From: Streptomyces sp. cf386
GTDB taxonomy: Bacteria > Actinomycetota > Actinomycetes > Streptomycetales > Streptomycetaceae
Length of the DNA: 64,000 nt
Assembly (NCBI RefSeq): GCF_900103585.1
Contig: NZ_FNHV01000014.1
Coordinates: 62,001-126,000 of the forward strand
Direction: 5' to 3'
The notes under the pieces were generated by a model that saw only the letters and a program-made list of their open reading frames with translations, searched no databases and had not been told where the DNA came from. The position numbers and the translations under genes were made by a program. This document shows, piece after piece, positions 17,927 to 26,370 of this stretch (positions within the stretch are counted from its first letter, which is position 1; the number at the start of each line of letters is the position of its first letter).

Positions 17927-20017
17927 ATGGGGGCCATTCCGGTGCAACGGGAAACCGTTACCCGTGCCTCTGATGCGCCTGCGCCTGCGCCTGCGCCAGA
18001 GGGCGCGCGCCCGCGCGCGGGCCGCGACATCCACCCGTGCCCCGAAACCCGCACCACCCTCCCCGGCACCCCTCTCTCCCCGGGCTTCGCCCGCTCCCTC
18101 GTGCGCGCAGCCCTCACCGAATGGGCCACCTCGGGGCTCCCCGGCACCGAGCGCGTCAGCGACCGTCTCGTCGACGACGCCGTCGTGGCCGTCAGCGAAC
18201 TGGTCACCAATGCCGTCGTGCACGCCGGCACCGATGTCGAGCTCACCTGCCGGCTGGAGGAGGACACCGGCGCCCTCCTCGTCGAGGTACTGGACCACCA
18301 CCCCTCGCGCGCCCCGCGCGACGGCGAGGTCGACGCGCCGTACGAGACACCGGAGTACGGCCGCGGCCTGCGGCTGGTGTCCCGGCTCGCCGAGTCCTGG
18401 GGGGTCACCTACCGCACCGGCGCCAAGACCGTGTGGGCCCGGCTGCCCGCCGAGGATCCCGTGGCGGGCAGGGACGACATCGAGACATACGCCGAGGAGC
18501 GTGCGCTGGAGCGCGAGTTGCGCGTCGCCGAGATCCTCGCGCCGGAGCCGCCCCCGCTCACGACCTCGTCCCAGCTCTCCGCTTCATCCCCGCTCTCGGC
18601 CTCGCTGGACCAAGGAGACCCCTGCGAGCCGGTGTACCCGGCGTACCCGGCATACCCCCATCGCCCCGAGCGGGAACGGGACTGGCTCAACCGGGGCGCC
18701 CTGTCCTTCCTCGCCGAGGCATCCGACCTGCTCGCCGGGCAGCTCGACGAGAACCTGGTCGCCGCGCTCGCCGGCCAACTGATCGTGCCGCGGCTCGCGG
18801 ACTGGTGCGCAGTGTGGCTGGAGGACGAGGTCGCCGGGCGCTGGGGATACCCCCGGTCCGACGAGGGCGGGGGCGGGGCCGGCAGGCCGCTGGACGGCGC
18901 CGCGGGTGCCGGGCCCAAGCTCGCCCGCGTCTGGCACGGCTCCGAGAGCCTCATCGAGGAGCTCCGCCGCGCCCTGGAGAAGGAGCCGCCGCAGCCGTCC
19001 GACCACCATCGCACCGGCCCCGTCGGCTATCCGTGGCCCGCGGAGGCGCTCGGCGAGCGCGGGATCCGCGGGACGGCGCTCGCGTACCGCCTGATCGCCG
19101 GTGGCCGCCCGCTGGGCACGCTGGTCATCGGGCGGGCCGGCCTCGACCGCTTCCCCGACGAGGTCACCGGGCTCGTGGAGGACCTCAGCCGCCGGGTGGC
19201 CCTCGCCATCGGCGCGGCCCGCCAGTACGCCCGGCAGGCCACCATCAGCCGGGTGCTGCAGCGCGGGCTGCTGCCCGGCGCGGTCGCGGAGATCCCCGGC
19301 GTGGCCAGCGCCCTGGTGTACGAGCCGTGCGACAAGGGCGGCCCGAGCGGTGACTTCTACGACCTCTTCCCGGCCGGCGACGGCCGCTGGTGCTTCGCCA
19401 TCGGCGACGTCCAGGGCAAGGGCCCGGAGGCGGCCGTGGTGATCGGCATCGCCCGCCCCTGGCTGCGGCTCCTCGCCCGCGAGGGCTACCGGGTCGCCGA
19501 CGTCCTCGACCGCCTCAACCAGCTCCTCCTCGACGACGCCACGGAAGCCGCCGACGCCGCCGCCCGCGCGCTGGTGGGCCCGGTCGTCCCCGGCGACGAC
19601 CCGCAGACCCGCTTCCTGTCTCTGCTGTACGGGGAACTGACCCCCTTCGACGGCGGTATCCGCTGCACCCTCGCCTCCGCCGGTCATCCCCTGCCGCTCC
19701 TCCTCGGCGCGGGCGGCGAGGTCCACACGGCCGCTCAGCCGCAGACCCTGCTCGGGGTCGTCGAGGACGCGACGTACACCAGCGAGACCTTCGAGCTGCG
19801 CTCCGGCGACACCCTGCTGTGCGTGACCGACGGGGTGACCGAGCGGCGCAGCGGCTCCCGCCAGTTCGACGACGGCGACGGCCTCGCGACCGCGCTCGCC
19901 GGGTGCACGGGACTGAACGCCCAGCTGATCGCGGAACGGATCCGCAGGCTGGTGCACGAGTTCGGCGGCCAGCCTCCGGAGGACGATCTGGCGTTGCTGG
20001 TGCTCCAGGCCGAATAG
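17927..20017 (+). CDS. SpoIIE-family protein phosphatase with anti-sigma-like HATPase and GAF domains (OsaC-like)
   Basis: The 696-aa protein has an N-terminal RsbW-like HATPase_c domain (about residues 45-170; VSELVTNAVVHAG and YGRGLRLVSRLAESWGV). A GAF/PAS-like middle region follows (about 225-420), then a PP2C/SpoIIE phosphatase domain (about 425-695; GDFYDLF, IGDVQGKGPEA, VTDGVTERR). Such proteins control partner-switching cascades, phosphorylating or dephosphorylating anti-anti-sigma factors and binding sigma factors. ATG 17927 is chosen because ggggag lies 6 bases upstream; GTG 17894 in frame has no ribosome-binding site. A hexamer repeat gives the PAPAPAPE segment near the N terminus. 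The gene diverges from the poly-HAMP kinase, 102 bases apart, an arrangement recalling osaC with osaAB. Confidence 0.9.
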   Translation: MGAIPVQRETVTRASDAPAPAPAPEGARPRAGRDIHPCPETRTTLPGTPLSPGFARSLVRAALTEWATSGLPGTERVSDRLVDDAVVAVSELVTNAVVHAGTDVELTCRLEEDTGALLVEVLDHHPSRAPRDGEVDAPYETPEYGRGLRLVSRLAESWGVTYRTGAKTVWARLPAEDPVAGRDDIETYAEERALERELRVAEILAPEPPPLTTSSQLSASSPLSASLDQGDPCEPVYPAYPAYPHRPERERDWLNRGALSFLAEASDLLAGQLDENLVAALAGQLIVPRLADWCAVWLEDEVAGRWGYPRSDEGGGGAGRPLDGAAGAGPKLARVWHGSESLIEELRRALEKEPPQPSDHHRTGPVGYPWPAEALGERGIRGTALAYRLIAGGRPLGTLVIGRAGLDRFPDEVTGLVEDLSRRVALAIGAARQYARQATISRVLQRGLLPGAVAEIPGVASALVYEPCDKGGPSGDFYDLFPAGDGRWCFAIGDVQGKGPEAAVVIGIARPWLRLLAREGYRVADVLDRLNQLLLDDATEAADAAARALVGPVVPGDDPQTRFLSLLYGELTPFDGGIRCTLASAGHPLPLLLGAGGEVHTAAQPQTLLGVVEDATYTSETFELRSGDTLLCVTDGVTERRSGSRQFDDGDGLATALAGCTGLNAQLIAERIRRLVHEFGGQPPEDDLALLVLQAE

Positions 20018-20062
20018 CCGGGGGCAACCGGTGGGCCCGAGCAACCGGCGGGGTACGGGACA

Positions 20063-21304
20063 ATGGAACCCATGCCCTCCGCACTCCCCGACGGCGAGCC
20101 CGTTCCCGACGACGGCGCGCTCCCCGCGTCCGCGCTCGTCGGGTCCGCCGACCGCCCCCTCGGCTTCTACCTGCACGTCCCGTACTGCGCGACCCGCTGC
20201 GGCTACTGCGACTTCAACACCTACACGGCGACCGAGCTGCGCGGCACGGGCGGGGTGCTGGCGTCCCGCGACAACTACGCCGAGACGCTGGTCGACGAGG
20301 TCCGGCTGGCCCGCAAGGTCCTCGGCGACGACCCGCGCGAGGTCCGTACGGTCTTCGTGGGCGGCGGTACGCCGACGCTGCTGGCCGCCGACGATCTCGT
20401 ACGGATGCTGGGGGCGATCCGCGACGAGTTCGGACTGGCGCCGGACGCGGAGATCACCACGGAGGCGAACCCGGAGTCGGTCGACCCGGCCTACCTGGCC
20501 ACCCTCCGGCAGGGCGGCTTCAACCGGATCTCCTTCGGCATGCAGAGCGCGCGGCAGCATGTGCTGAAGGTCCTGGACCGCACGCACACACCGGGGCGCC
20601 CGGAGGCCTGCGTCGCGGAGGCCCGCGCGGCGGGCTTCGAGCACGTCAACCTGGACCTGATCTACGGCACGCCGGGCGAGTCGGACGACGACTGGCGGGC
20701 CTCGCTGGAGGCGGCGCTGGGTGCCGGGCCGGATCACGTCAGCGCGTACGCCCTGATCGTCGAGGAGGGCACCCAGCTGGCCCGTCGGATCCGCCGGGGC
20801 GAGGTCCCGATGACGGACGACGACGTCCATGCGGACCGGTACCTGATCGCCGAGGAGACGCTCACGGCGGCCGGTTTCGACTGGTACGAGGTGTCCAACT
20901 GGGCGACCTCCGAGGCCGCCCGCTGCCTGCACAACGAGCTGTACTGGCGGGGCGCCGACTGGTGGGGAGCCGGTCCCGGCGCCCACAGCCACGTGGGCGG
21001 TGTGCGCTGGTGGAACGTGAAGCACCCCGGGGCCTACGCGGCGGCTCTGGCGGCGGGGCGGTCGCCGGGGGCCGGGCGCGAGCTGCTGTCGGAGGAGGAC
21101 CGCAGGGTGGAGCGGATCCTGCTGGAGCTCAGGCTGCTGGAGGGGGCACCGCTGGAGCTGCTGCGGGAGGACGGCCTGAGGGCCTCCCGCCGCGCCCTGT
21201 CGGACGGACTTCTGCAGCAGGAGCCGTATGACGAAGGACGCGCGGTACTGACGCTGCGGGGGCGGCTGCTGGCCGACGCGGTGGTGCGGGACCTGGTGGA
21301 CTGA
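20063..21304 (+). CDS. hemW: Radical SAM heme chaperone HemW
   Basis: The 413-aa protein carries the radical SAM cluster motif CATRCGYCDF (Cys about 40, 44, 47), followed by FVGGGTPTLL and FGMQSARQHVLKVLDR. These mark HemW, long misannotated as oxygen-independent coproporphyrinogen III oxidase. HemW binds heme and a 4Fe-4S cluster and delivers heme to respiratory proteins. The CxxxCxxC spacing without the extra fourth cysteine of true HemN supports this call. The N-terminal 25 residues are an acidic lead-in typical of Streptomyces. ATG 20072 is an alternative start. The gene ends against DUF3097 with a shared hairpin. Confidence 0.92.
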   Translation: MEPMPSALPDGEPVPDDGALPASALVGSADRPLGFYLHVPYCATRCGYCDFNTYTATELRGTGGVLASRDNYAETLVDEVRLARKVLGDDPREVRTVFVGGGTPTLLAADDLVRMLGAIRDEFGLAPDAEITTEANPESVDPAYLATLRQGGFNRISFGMQSARQHVLKVLDRTHTPGRPEACVAEARAAGFEHVNLDLIYGTPGESDDDWRASLEAALGAGPDHVSAYALIVEEGTQLARRIRRGEVPMTDDDVHADRYLIAEETLTAAGFDWYEVSNWATSEAARCLHNELYWRGADWWGAGPGAHSHVGGVRWWNVKHPGAYAAALAAGRSPGAGRELLSEEDRRVERILLELRLLEGAPLELLREDGLRASRRALSDGLLQQEPYDEGRAVLTLRGRLLADAVVRDLVD

Positions 21305-21309
21305 GGGAC

Positions 21310-21336
21310 GTGACGGCTCTACGCCGGAGCCGTCAC
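21310..21336. terminator. Bidirectional hairpin between hemW and the DUF3097 gene
   Basis: A perfect 10-bp inverted repeat (gtgacggctc at 21310-21319 with 21327-21336) has a 7-base loop. It begins 5 bases after the hemW stop and overlaps the last codons of the converging gene, so one hairpin can serve both transcripts. Confidence 0.65.
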
Positions 21337-22128
21337 GAAGTCGATCAGTTCCTCCACCCGCCCCAGCAACTCCGGCTCCAGGTCCTTGTAGGACCCCACC
21401 CGCTGCAGAATCGCCTGCCACACCGCCCCGGTGTTCTCCGACGGCCACCCCAGCGCCCGGCACACCCCCGTCTTCCAGTCCTGTCCGCGCGGTACGCGAG
21501 GCCACCCCGCGATCCCCAGCGACGACGGCTTCACCGCCTCCCAGATGTCGATGTACGGGTGGCCCACGACCAGCGCGTGCTCGCTCGTCACCGACTCGGC
21601 GATGCGCCACTCCTTGGTGCCGGGGACCAGGTGGTCCACCAGCACCCCCAGTCGTGCGTCCGGCCCGGGCGCGAAGTCGGCGACGATCGACGGGAGGTCG
21701 TCCACGCCCTCCAGGTACTCCACGACAACGCCCTCGATGCGCAGGTCGTCGCCCCAGACCTTCTCGACCAGCTCGGCGTCGTGGCGGCCCTCGACGTAGA
21801 TACGGCCGGCTCGGGCCACGCGCGCGCGTGCCTGCGGGACGGCGACCGAACCGGAGGCCGTGCGGGCGGGACGTACCGGAGCCGAGGAGGTCGGCCGGAC
21901 CAGGGTCACCACCTTGCCCTCCAGCAGGAACCCGCGCGGCTCCAGCGGAAACACCCGGTGCTTGCCGAAGCGGTCCTCCAGGGTCACCGTGCCCGCCTCA
22001 CAGCGGATCACCGCACCGCAGAAACCCGTGCCCGCCTCCTCGACGACCAGGCCCGGGTCGGCGGGTACCTCCGCCACCGGCTTGGGCTTCTTCCAGGGCG
22101 GAGTCAGGTCCGGCGAGTACTGGCGCAT
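21319..22128 (-). CDS. DUF3097 family protein
   Basis: The 269-aa protein (ATG 22128, MRQYSPDLTPPWKKPKP) belongs to DUF3097, an actinobacterial family of unknown function. The N-terminal half is a beta-rich module (VTLEDRFGKHRVFPLEPRGFLLEGKVVTL). The C-terminal half starts at RIYVEGRHDAELVEKVWGDD and includes VDHLVPGTKEW; its EGRHDAE and VDHL segments resemble a Toprim-like acidic fold, but that is only a suggestion. It is consistently found beside hemW in this lineage. The open frame runs upstream into the MBL gene, but that part lacks homology. Confidence 0.85.
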   Translation of the reverse strand: MRQYSPDLTPPWKKPKPVAEVPADPGLVVEEAGTGFCGAVIRCEAGTVTLEDRFGKHRVFPLEPRGFLLEGKVVTLVRPTSSAPVRPARTASGSVAVPQARARVARAGRIYVEGRHDAELVEKVWGDDLRIEGVVVEYLEGVDDLPSIVADFAPGPDARLGVLVDHLVPGTKEWRIAESVTSEHALVVGHPYIDIWEAVKPSSLGIAGWPRVPRGQDWKTGVCRALGWPSENTGAVWQAILQRVGSYKDLEPELLGRVEELIDFVTAPA

Positions 22129-22171
22129 TCGGATGACGATAGGAGAAAGACTGGGCCGGGTGGAGTACGGA

Positions 22172-22903
22172 TCACCGCGACACGCCGAAACGGGCCGCGA
22201 GGGCGTCGCGCTGGCGTCGTACGAACGCCGCGTCCACCACCGCTCCGTGACCGGGCACGTACAGTGCGTCCTCGCCGCCCAGCTCCAGCAGGCGGTCCAG
22301 GGCCGCCGGCCAGTGGGACGGTACGGCGTCGGGGCCGGCCTGGGGTTCGCCGGACTCCTCCACCAGGTCACCGCAGAAGACCACCTCGGGATCGCCCGGC
22401 ACGAGCACCACCAGGTCGTGGGCGGTGTGGGCCGGGCCCACGTTCGCCAGCAGGACCTGGTGGCCGCCGTCCAGGTCGAGGGTCCACTCGCCGCTCACCT
22501 GGTGGTGGGGGTGGACCAGCGCGTCCGCGGCCTCCTCCGCCGCGGCGGCGTCCAGGCCGTGGCGGACCGCGTCCCCGCGCAGCTCGTCGCGCGCGTGCCG
22601 TCCGTCGAGGACCGTGTCCATGCCCACCGCGGCGTACACCTCCGCACCCGCGAACGCCGCCGCCCCGAAGACATGGTCGAAGTGGGGATGCGTCAGCGCG
22701 AGATGAGTCACACGGTGACCGGCGAGCCACTGTGCCTGGGTGCGCAGCCGCACGCCCTCCCCGAGGCTCGACCCCGCGTCGACGATCAACGCCGTCCCGT
22801 CCCCGACGACCAGCCCCACCGTGCAGTCCCACCCCGGAAGCCGGCACCGCCCGACCCCGGCCGCCAGCCGCTCCCACCCCAGCTCTTCCCAAGTCACCGT
22901 CAT
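22172..22903 (-). CDS. MBL-fold metallohydrolase
   Basis: The 243-aa protein has the metallo-beta-lactamase metal-binding motif THPHFDHVFGAAAF (about residues 75-88) and later GPAHTAHDLVVLV, FCGDLVEESG and VPGHGAVVD. These supply the remaining His and Asp ligands. The fold hydrolyses thioesters, lactones or phosphodiesters; the substrate is not predictable here. It lies 43 bases upstream of the DUF3097 start on the same strand, so the two may be co-transcribed. On the other side it diverges from hrcA. Confidence 0.88.
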   Translation of the reverse strand: MTVTWEELGWERLAAGVGRCRLPGWDCTVGLVVGDGTALIVDAGSSLGEGVRLRTQAQWLAGHRVTHLALTHPHFDHVFGAAAFAGAEVYAAVGMDTVLDGRHARDELRGDAVRHGLDAAAAEEAADALVHPHHQVSGEWTLDLDGGHQVLLANVGPAHTAHDLVVLVPGDPEVVFCGDLVEESGEPQAGPDAVPSHWPAALDRLLELGGEDALYVPGHGAVVDAAFVRRQRDALAARFGVSR

Positions 22904-22956
22904 ACCGCGACGCTAGCCAAGACACCTCCGTCCAGCACGGCGGTGCCGGACCGGCC

Positions 22957-22987
22957 TTGCCCGGGGCGTACCCCACCGCCGTACACT
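22957..22987 (+). promoter_or_regulatory. Candidate vegetative promoter of hrcA-dnaJ
   Basis: A -35-like ttgccc (22957-22962) and a -10-like tacact (22982-22987) are 19 bases apart. The expected start falls just before the CIRCE element, so bound HrcA would block initiation. The spacing is a little long. Confidence 0.45.
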
Positions 22988-23000
22988 GGGCCGGGGACGG

Positions 23001-23027
23001 CTGGCACTCGGACGGACAGAGTGCCAG
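23001..23027 (+). promoter_or_regulatory. CIRCE operator (HrcA binding site)
   Basis: A perfect 9-bp inverted repeat, ctggcactc (23001-23009) and gagtgccag (23019-23027), is separated by 9 bases. It matches the CIRCE layout TTAGCACTC-N9-GAGTGCTAA at 7 of 9 positions per arm. It lies 38 bases before the hrcA start, giving autoregulation of hrcA-dnaJ. Confidence 0.9.
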
Positions 23028-23065
23028 GCAAGGTGCCAAAGGGAACGACTGGAGGTGTGCGCGAG

Positions 23066-24082
23066 ATGCTGAGTGAACGCAGGCTCCAGGTGTTGCGCGC
23101 CATCGTCCAGGACTATGTCGGGACCGAGGAGCCGGTGGGGTCGAAGGCCCTGACCGAGCGGCACAACCTCGGCGTCTCCCCGGCGACCATTCGCAACGAC
23201 ATGGCAGCCCTGGAGGACGACGGGTTCATCGCCCAGCCGCACACCAGCGCCGGGCGCATCCCCACCGACAAGGGCTACCGGCTGTTCGTCGACAAGCTCG
23301 CCGGCGTCAAGCCGATGACCCCGCCGGAGCGGCGCGCCATCCAGAACTTCCTGGACGGCGCCGTCGATCTGGACGACGTCGTGGCGCGGACCGTGCGGCT
23401 GCTCGCGCAGCTCACGCGGCAGGTCGCCGTCGTGCAGTACCCGTCGCTGACCCGGTCCACCGTCCGGCACGTCGAGTTGCTCTCGCTCGCACCCGCGCGC
23501 GTGATGCTCGTGCTGATCACGGACACCGGGCGGGTCGAGCAGCGGATGGTCGACTGCCCGGCGCCCTTCGGCGAGGCCTCGCTCGCGGATCTACGCGCGC
23601 GGCTCAACAGCAGGGTCGCGGGGCGGCGCTTCACCGATGTGCCGACGCTCGTCGAGGACCTTCCCGAGGCCTTCGACGTAGAGGACCGCGGCACCGTCTC
23701 GACCGTGCTCTCCACCCTCCTGGAGACGCTCGTCGAGGAGAACGAGGAGCGGCTGATGATCGGCGGCACCGCCAATCTCACCCGCTTCGGACATGACTTC
23801 CCCCTCACCATCCGGCCGGTCCTGGAGGCACTGGAGGAGCAGGTCGTGCTCCTCAAGTTGCTTGGCGAGGCCGGGGATTCGGGCATGACCGTACGCATCG
23901 GTCACGAGAACGCCTATGAGGGACTCAACTCCACGTCCGTCGTGTCGGTCGGCTACGGTTCGGGCGGCGAGGCAGTCGCCAAGCTCGGCGTGGTCGGACC
24001 GACCCGCATGGATTACCCGGGAACGATGGGAGCGGTACGCGCAGTGGCACGTTACGTCGGACAGATCCTGGCGGAGTCGTAA
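23066..24082 (+). CDS. hrcA: Heat-inducible transcription repressor HrcA
   Basis: The 338-aa repressor begins MLSERRLQVLRAIVQDYV and has a winged-helix DNA-binding domain (residues 1-90; VGSKALTERHNLGVSPATIRNDM and HTSAGRIPTDKGYR regions). A GAF-like dimerisation domain follows, with the conserved tail VVGPTRMDYPG. HrcA binds CIRCE and represses chaperonin genes; its activity depends on GroEL. A CIRCE site lies in its own leader. ATG 23066 sits 10 bases after ggagg, favouring it over GTG 23057. The stop codon abuts the dnaJ start, so the genes are coupled. Confidence 0.96.
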   Translation: MLSERRLQVLRAIVQDYVGTEEPVGSKALTERHNLGVSPATIRNDMAALEDDGFIAQPHTSAGRIPTDKGYRLFVDKLAGVKPMTPPERRAIQNFLDGAVDLDDVVARTVRLLAQLTRQVAVVQYPSLTRSTVRHVELLSLAPARVMLVLITDTGRVEQRMVDCPAPFGEASLADLRARLNSRVAGRRFTDVPTLVEDLPEAFDVEDRGTVSTVLSTLLETLVEENEERLMIGGTANLTRFGHDFPLTIRPVLEALEEQVVLLKLLGEAGDSGMTVRIGHENAYEGLNSTSVVSVGYGSGGEAVAKLGVVGPTRMDYPGTMGAVRAVARYVGQILAES

Positions 24083-25219
24083 GTGGCCACGGACTACTAC
24101 GCCGTGCTCGGCGTGCGTCGCGACGCGTCGCAGGAAGAGATCAAGAAGGCCTTCCGGCGGCTCGCCCGCGAGCTGCACCCGGACGTCAACCCCGATCCGA
24201 AGACCCAGGAGCGGTTCAAGGAGATCAACGCCGCTTACGAGGTGTTGTCGGACCCGCAGAAGAAGCAGGTCTACGACCTAGGCGGCGACCCCCTGTCCCA
24301 GGCGGGCGGCGCGGGCGCGGGCGGCTTCGGCGCGGGCGGCTTCGGGAACTTCTCGGACATCATGGACGCGTTCTTCGGTACGGCGTCCCAGCGCGGTCCG
24401 CGCTCGCGCACCCGGCGCGGCCAGGACGCGATGATCCGGCTGGAGGTCGAGCTCGACGAGGCGGCCTTCGGTACGACGAAGGACATCCAGGTCGACACCG
24501 CGGTCGTCTGCAACACCTGCAACGGCGAGGGGGCCGCCCCCGGCACCTCCGCTCAGACGTGTGACATGTGCCGCGGTCGCGGTGAGGTGTCCCAGGTCAC
24601 CCGGTCCTTCCTGGGCCAGGTCATGACGTCCCGTCCCTGCCCGCAGTGCCAGGGGTTCGGAACGGTCGTTCCCACGCCGTGCCCCGAGTGCGCGGGCGAC
24701 GGCCGGGTACGGTCCCGTCGGACCCTCACGGTCAAGATCCCGGCCGGTGTCGACAACGGCACGCGGATCCAGCTCGCCGGTGAGGGCGAGGTCGGGCCGG
24801 GCGGCGGTCCCGCCGGTGACCTGTACGTCGAGATCCACGAGCTGCCGCACTCCACCTTCCAGCGGCGCGGCGACGACCTGCACTGCACGGTGACGATCCC
24901 GATGACCGCGGCGTCCCTCGGTACGAAGGTGCCGCTGGAGACGCTGGACGGTCTTGAGGAGGTCGACATCCGGCCGGGTACCCAGTCCGGGCAGTCGATT
25001 CCGCTGCACGGGCGGGGCGTGACGCATCTGCGCGGCGGCGGGCGGGGCGACCTGATCGTCCACGTCGAGGTGCAGACGCCCAGCAAGCTGGATCCGGAGC
25101 AGGAGCGGTTGCTGCGGGAGCTGGCCAAGCTGCGCGGTGAGGAGCGGCCGCAGGGGCAGTTCCAGCCGGGGCAGCAGGGGCTGTTCTCCCGGCTGAAGGA
25201 CGCGTTCAACGGTCGCTGA
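24083..25219 (+). CDS. dnaJ: Molecular chaperone DnaJ (second copy type, HrcA-linked)
   Basis: The 378-aa Hsp40 has a J domain (residues 1-65, DYYAVLGVRRDASQEEIKKA with HPD in RELHPDVNPD), a G-rich linker and a cysteine-rich zinc domain. Its four CxxCxGxG repeats are CNTCNGEG, CDMCRGRG, CPQCQGFG and CPECAGDG. A C-terminal substrate-binding region completes the protein. It stimulates DnaK ATPase and holds unfolded clients. GTG 24083 directly follows the hrcA stop. Streptomyces carries one dnaJ in the dnaK operon (HspR-controlled) and another after hrcA; this is the latter, expected to be under CIRCE/HrcA control. Confidence 0.95.
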   Translation: MATDYYAVLGVRRDASQEEIKKAFRRLARELHPDVNPDPKTQERFKEINAAYEVLSDPQKKQVYDLGGDPLSQAGGAGAGGFGAGGFGNFSDIMDAFFGTASQRGPRSRTRRGQDAMIRLEVELDEAAFGTTKDIQVDTAVVCNTCNGEGAAPGTSAQTCDMCRGRGEVSQVTRSFLGQVMTSRPCPQCQGFGTVVPTPCPECAGDGRVRSRRTLTVKIPAGVDNGTRIQLAGEGEVGPGGGPAGDLYVEIHELPHSTFQRRGDDLHCTVTIPMTAASLGTKVPLETLDGLEEVDIRPGTQSGQSIPLHGRGVTHLRGGGRGDLIVHVEVQTPSKLDPEQERLLRELAKLRGEERPQGQFQPGQQGLFSRLKDAFNGR

Positions 25220-25230
25220 CCCGGTGGTCC

Positions 25231-25258
25231 GGCCCCGCCCCGTGCATGGGGCAGGGCC
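25231..25258 (+). terminator. Hairpin after dnaJ
   Basis: The arms ggccccgcccc (25231-25241) and ggggcagggcc (25248-25258) pair with one mismatch around a 6-base loop, 11 bases after the dnaJ stop. This separates the heat-shock operon from the next gene. Confidence 0.65.
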
Positions 25259-25296
25259 GATTCGGACTTGTTCGGGGGACGTGACAACATGCCGTC

Positions 25297-26370
25297 ATGT
25301 CCTCCGCACTGACCGATCTCTTCCCCCATCCGATCGTGCAGGCCCCCATGGCGGGCGGCGTCTCCGTGCCGCATCTCGCCCAGGCCGTGTCCGAGGCGGG
25401 TGGGCTCGGGTTCCTTGCCGCCGGGTACAAGACCGCCGACGGGATGTACCAGGAGATCAAGCAGCTGCGAGGGCTGACCACGAAGCCCTTCGGGGTCAAC
25501 CTCTTCATGCCGCAGCCCGAGTACGCCGACAAGGCCGCCGTCGACGTCTACGCGCACCAGCTGGCCGGCGAGGCCGCCTGGTACGACACCGAGCTGGGTG
25601 ACCCGGACAGCGGGCGGGACGACGGGTACGAGGCCAAGCTGGCCGTGCTGCTCGACAACCCGGTGCCCGTCGTCTCCTTCCACTTCGGCGTCCCCAGCAG
25701 CGAGGTGCTGGAGTCCCTCCGGCGTGCCGGGACCTTCACCCTCGTCACCGCCACCACCCCCGACGAGGCCCTCGCCGTGGAGCGGGCCGGCGCCGACGCG
25801 GTGATCGCGCAGGGCGTCGAGGCGGGCGGCCATCAGGGGACGCATCGCGACAACCCCGAGACCGACGGCACCAGCATCGGACTGCTGTCGCTGATCGCGC
25901 AGTTCCGTGAGGCCGTCGGCCTGCCCATCGTCGCAGCGGGCGGCATCATGCGCGGTAGCCAGATCGCCGCCGCCCTGGCCGCCGGCGCCTCAGCCGCCCA
26001 GCTGGGGACCGCCTTCCTCGCCACCCCGGAGTCCGGCGCCAACGCCCTGCACAAGCAGGCGCTGACCAACCCCCTGTTCGTCCGCACCGAGCTGACGCGC
26101 GCCTTCTCCGGTCGCCCGGCCCGCGGCCTCGTCAACCGCTTCCTGCGAGAGCACGGGCCGTATGCCCCCGCCGCCTACCCCGAGGTCCACCACCTCACCT
26201 CGCCCGTGCGCAAGAAGGCCGCCTCCTCCGGCGACCCGCAGGGCATGGCGCTGTGGGCGGGGCAGGGGCACCGGATGGCACGTGAGATGCCCGCCGGGCA
26301 GCTGGTGGAGGTGCTGGTCGCCGAGTTGGACGCCGCGGCGACAGCGTTGTCGGGCGGAGGGATCCGATGA
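25297..26370 (+). CDS. Nitronate monooxygenase (NPD family, FMN-dependent)
   Basis: The 357-aa TIM-barrel flavoprotein starts SSALTDLFPHPIVQAPMAGGVS, with the FMN-loop QAPMAGG. It contains FGVNLFMPQP, the catalytic-histidine region VEAGGHQGTHRDN (about 180) and the phosphate-binding VAAGGIMRGSQIAAALAAGA. The family oxidises nitronates such as propionate 3-nitronate to keto acids and nitrite, protecting respiration. The stop overlaps the rsmE start (GATGA), giving coupled translation. A similar FMN enzyme, enoyl reductase FabK, is the main alternative, but the NMO motifs fit better. Confidence 0.88.
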   Translation: MSSALTDLFPHPIVQAPMAGGVSVPHLAQAVSEAGGLGFLAAGYKTADGMYQEIKQLRGLTTKPFGVNLFMPQPEYADKAAVDVYAHQLAGEAAWYDTELGDPDSGRDDGYEAKLAVLLDNPVPVVSFHFGVPSSEVLESLRRAGTFTLVTATTPDEALAVERAGADAVIAQGVEAGGHQGTHRDNPETDGTSIGLLSLIAQFREAVGLPIVAAGGIMRGSQIAAALAAGASAAQLGTAFLATPESGANALHKQALTNPLFVRTELTRAFSGRPARGLVNRFLREHGPYAPAAYPEVHHLTSPVRKKAASSGDPQGMALWAGQGHRMAREMPAGQLVEVLVAELDAAATALSGGGIR

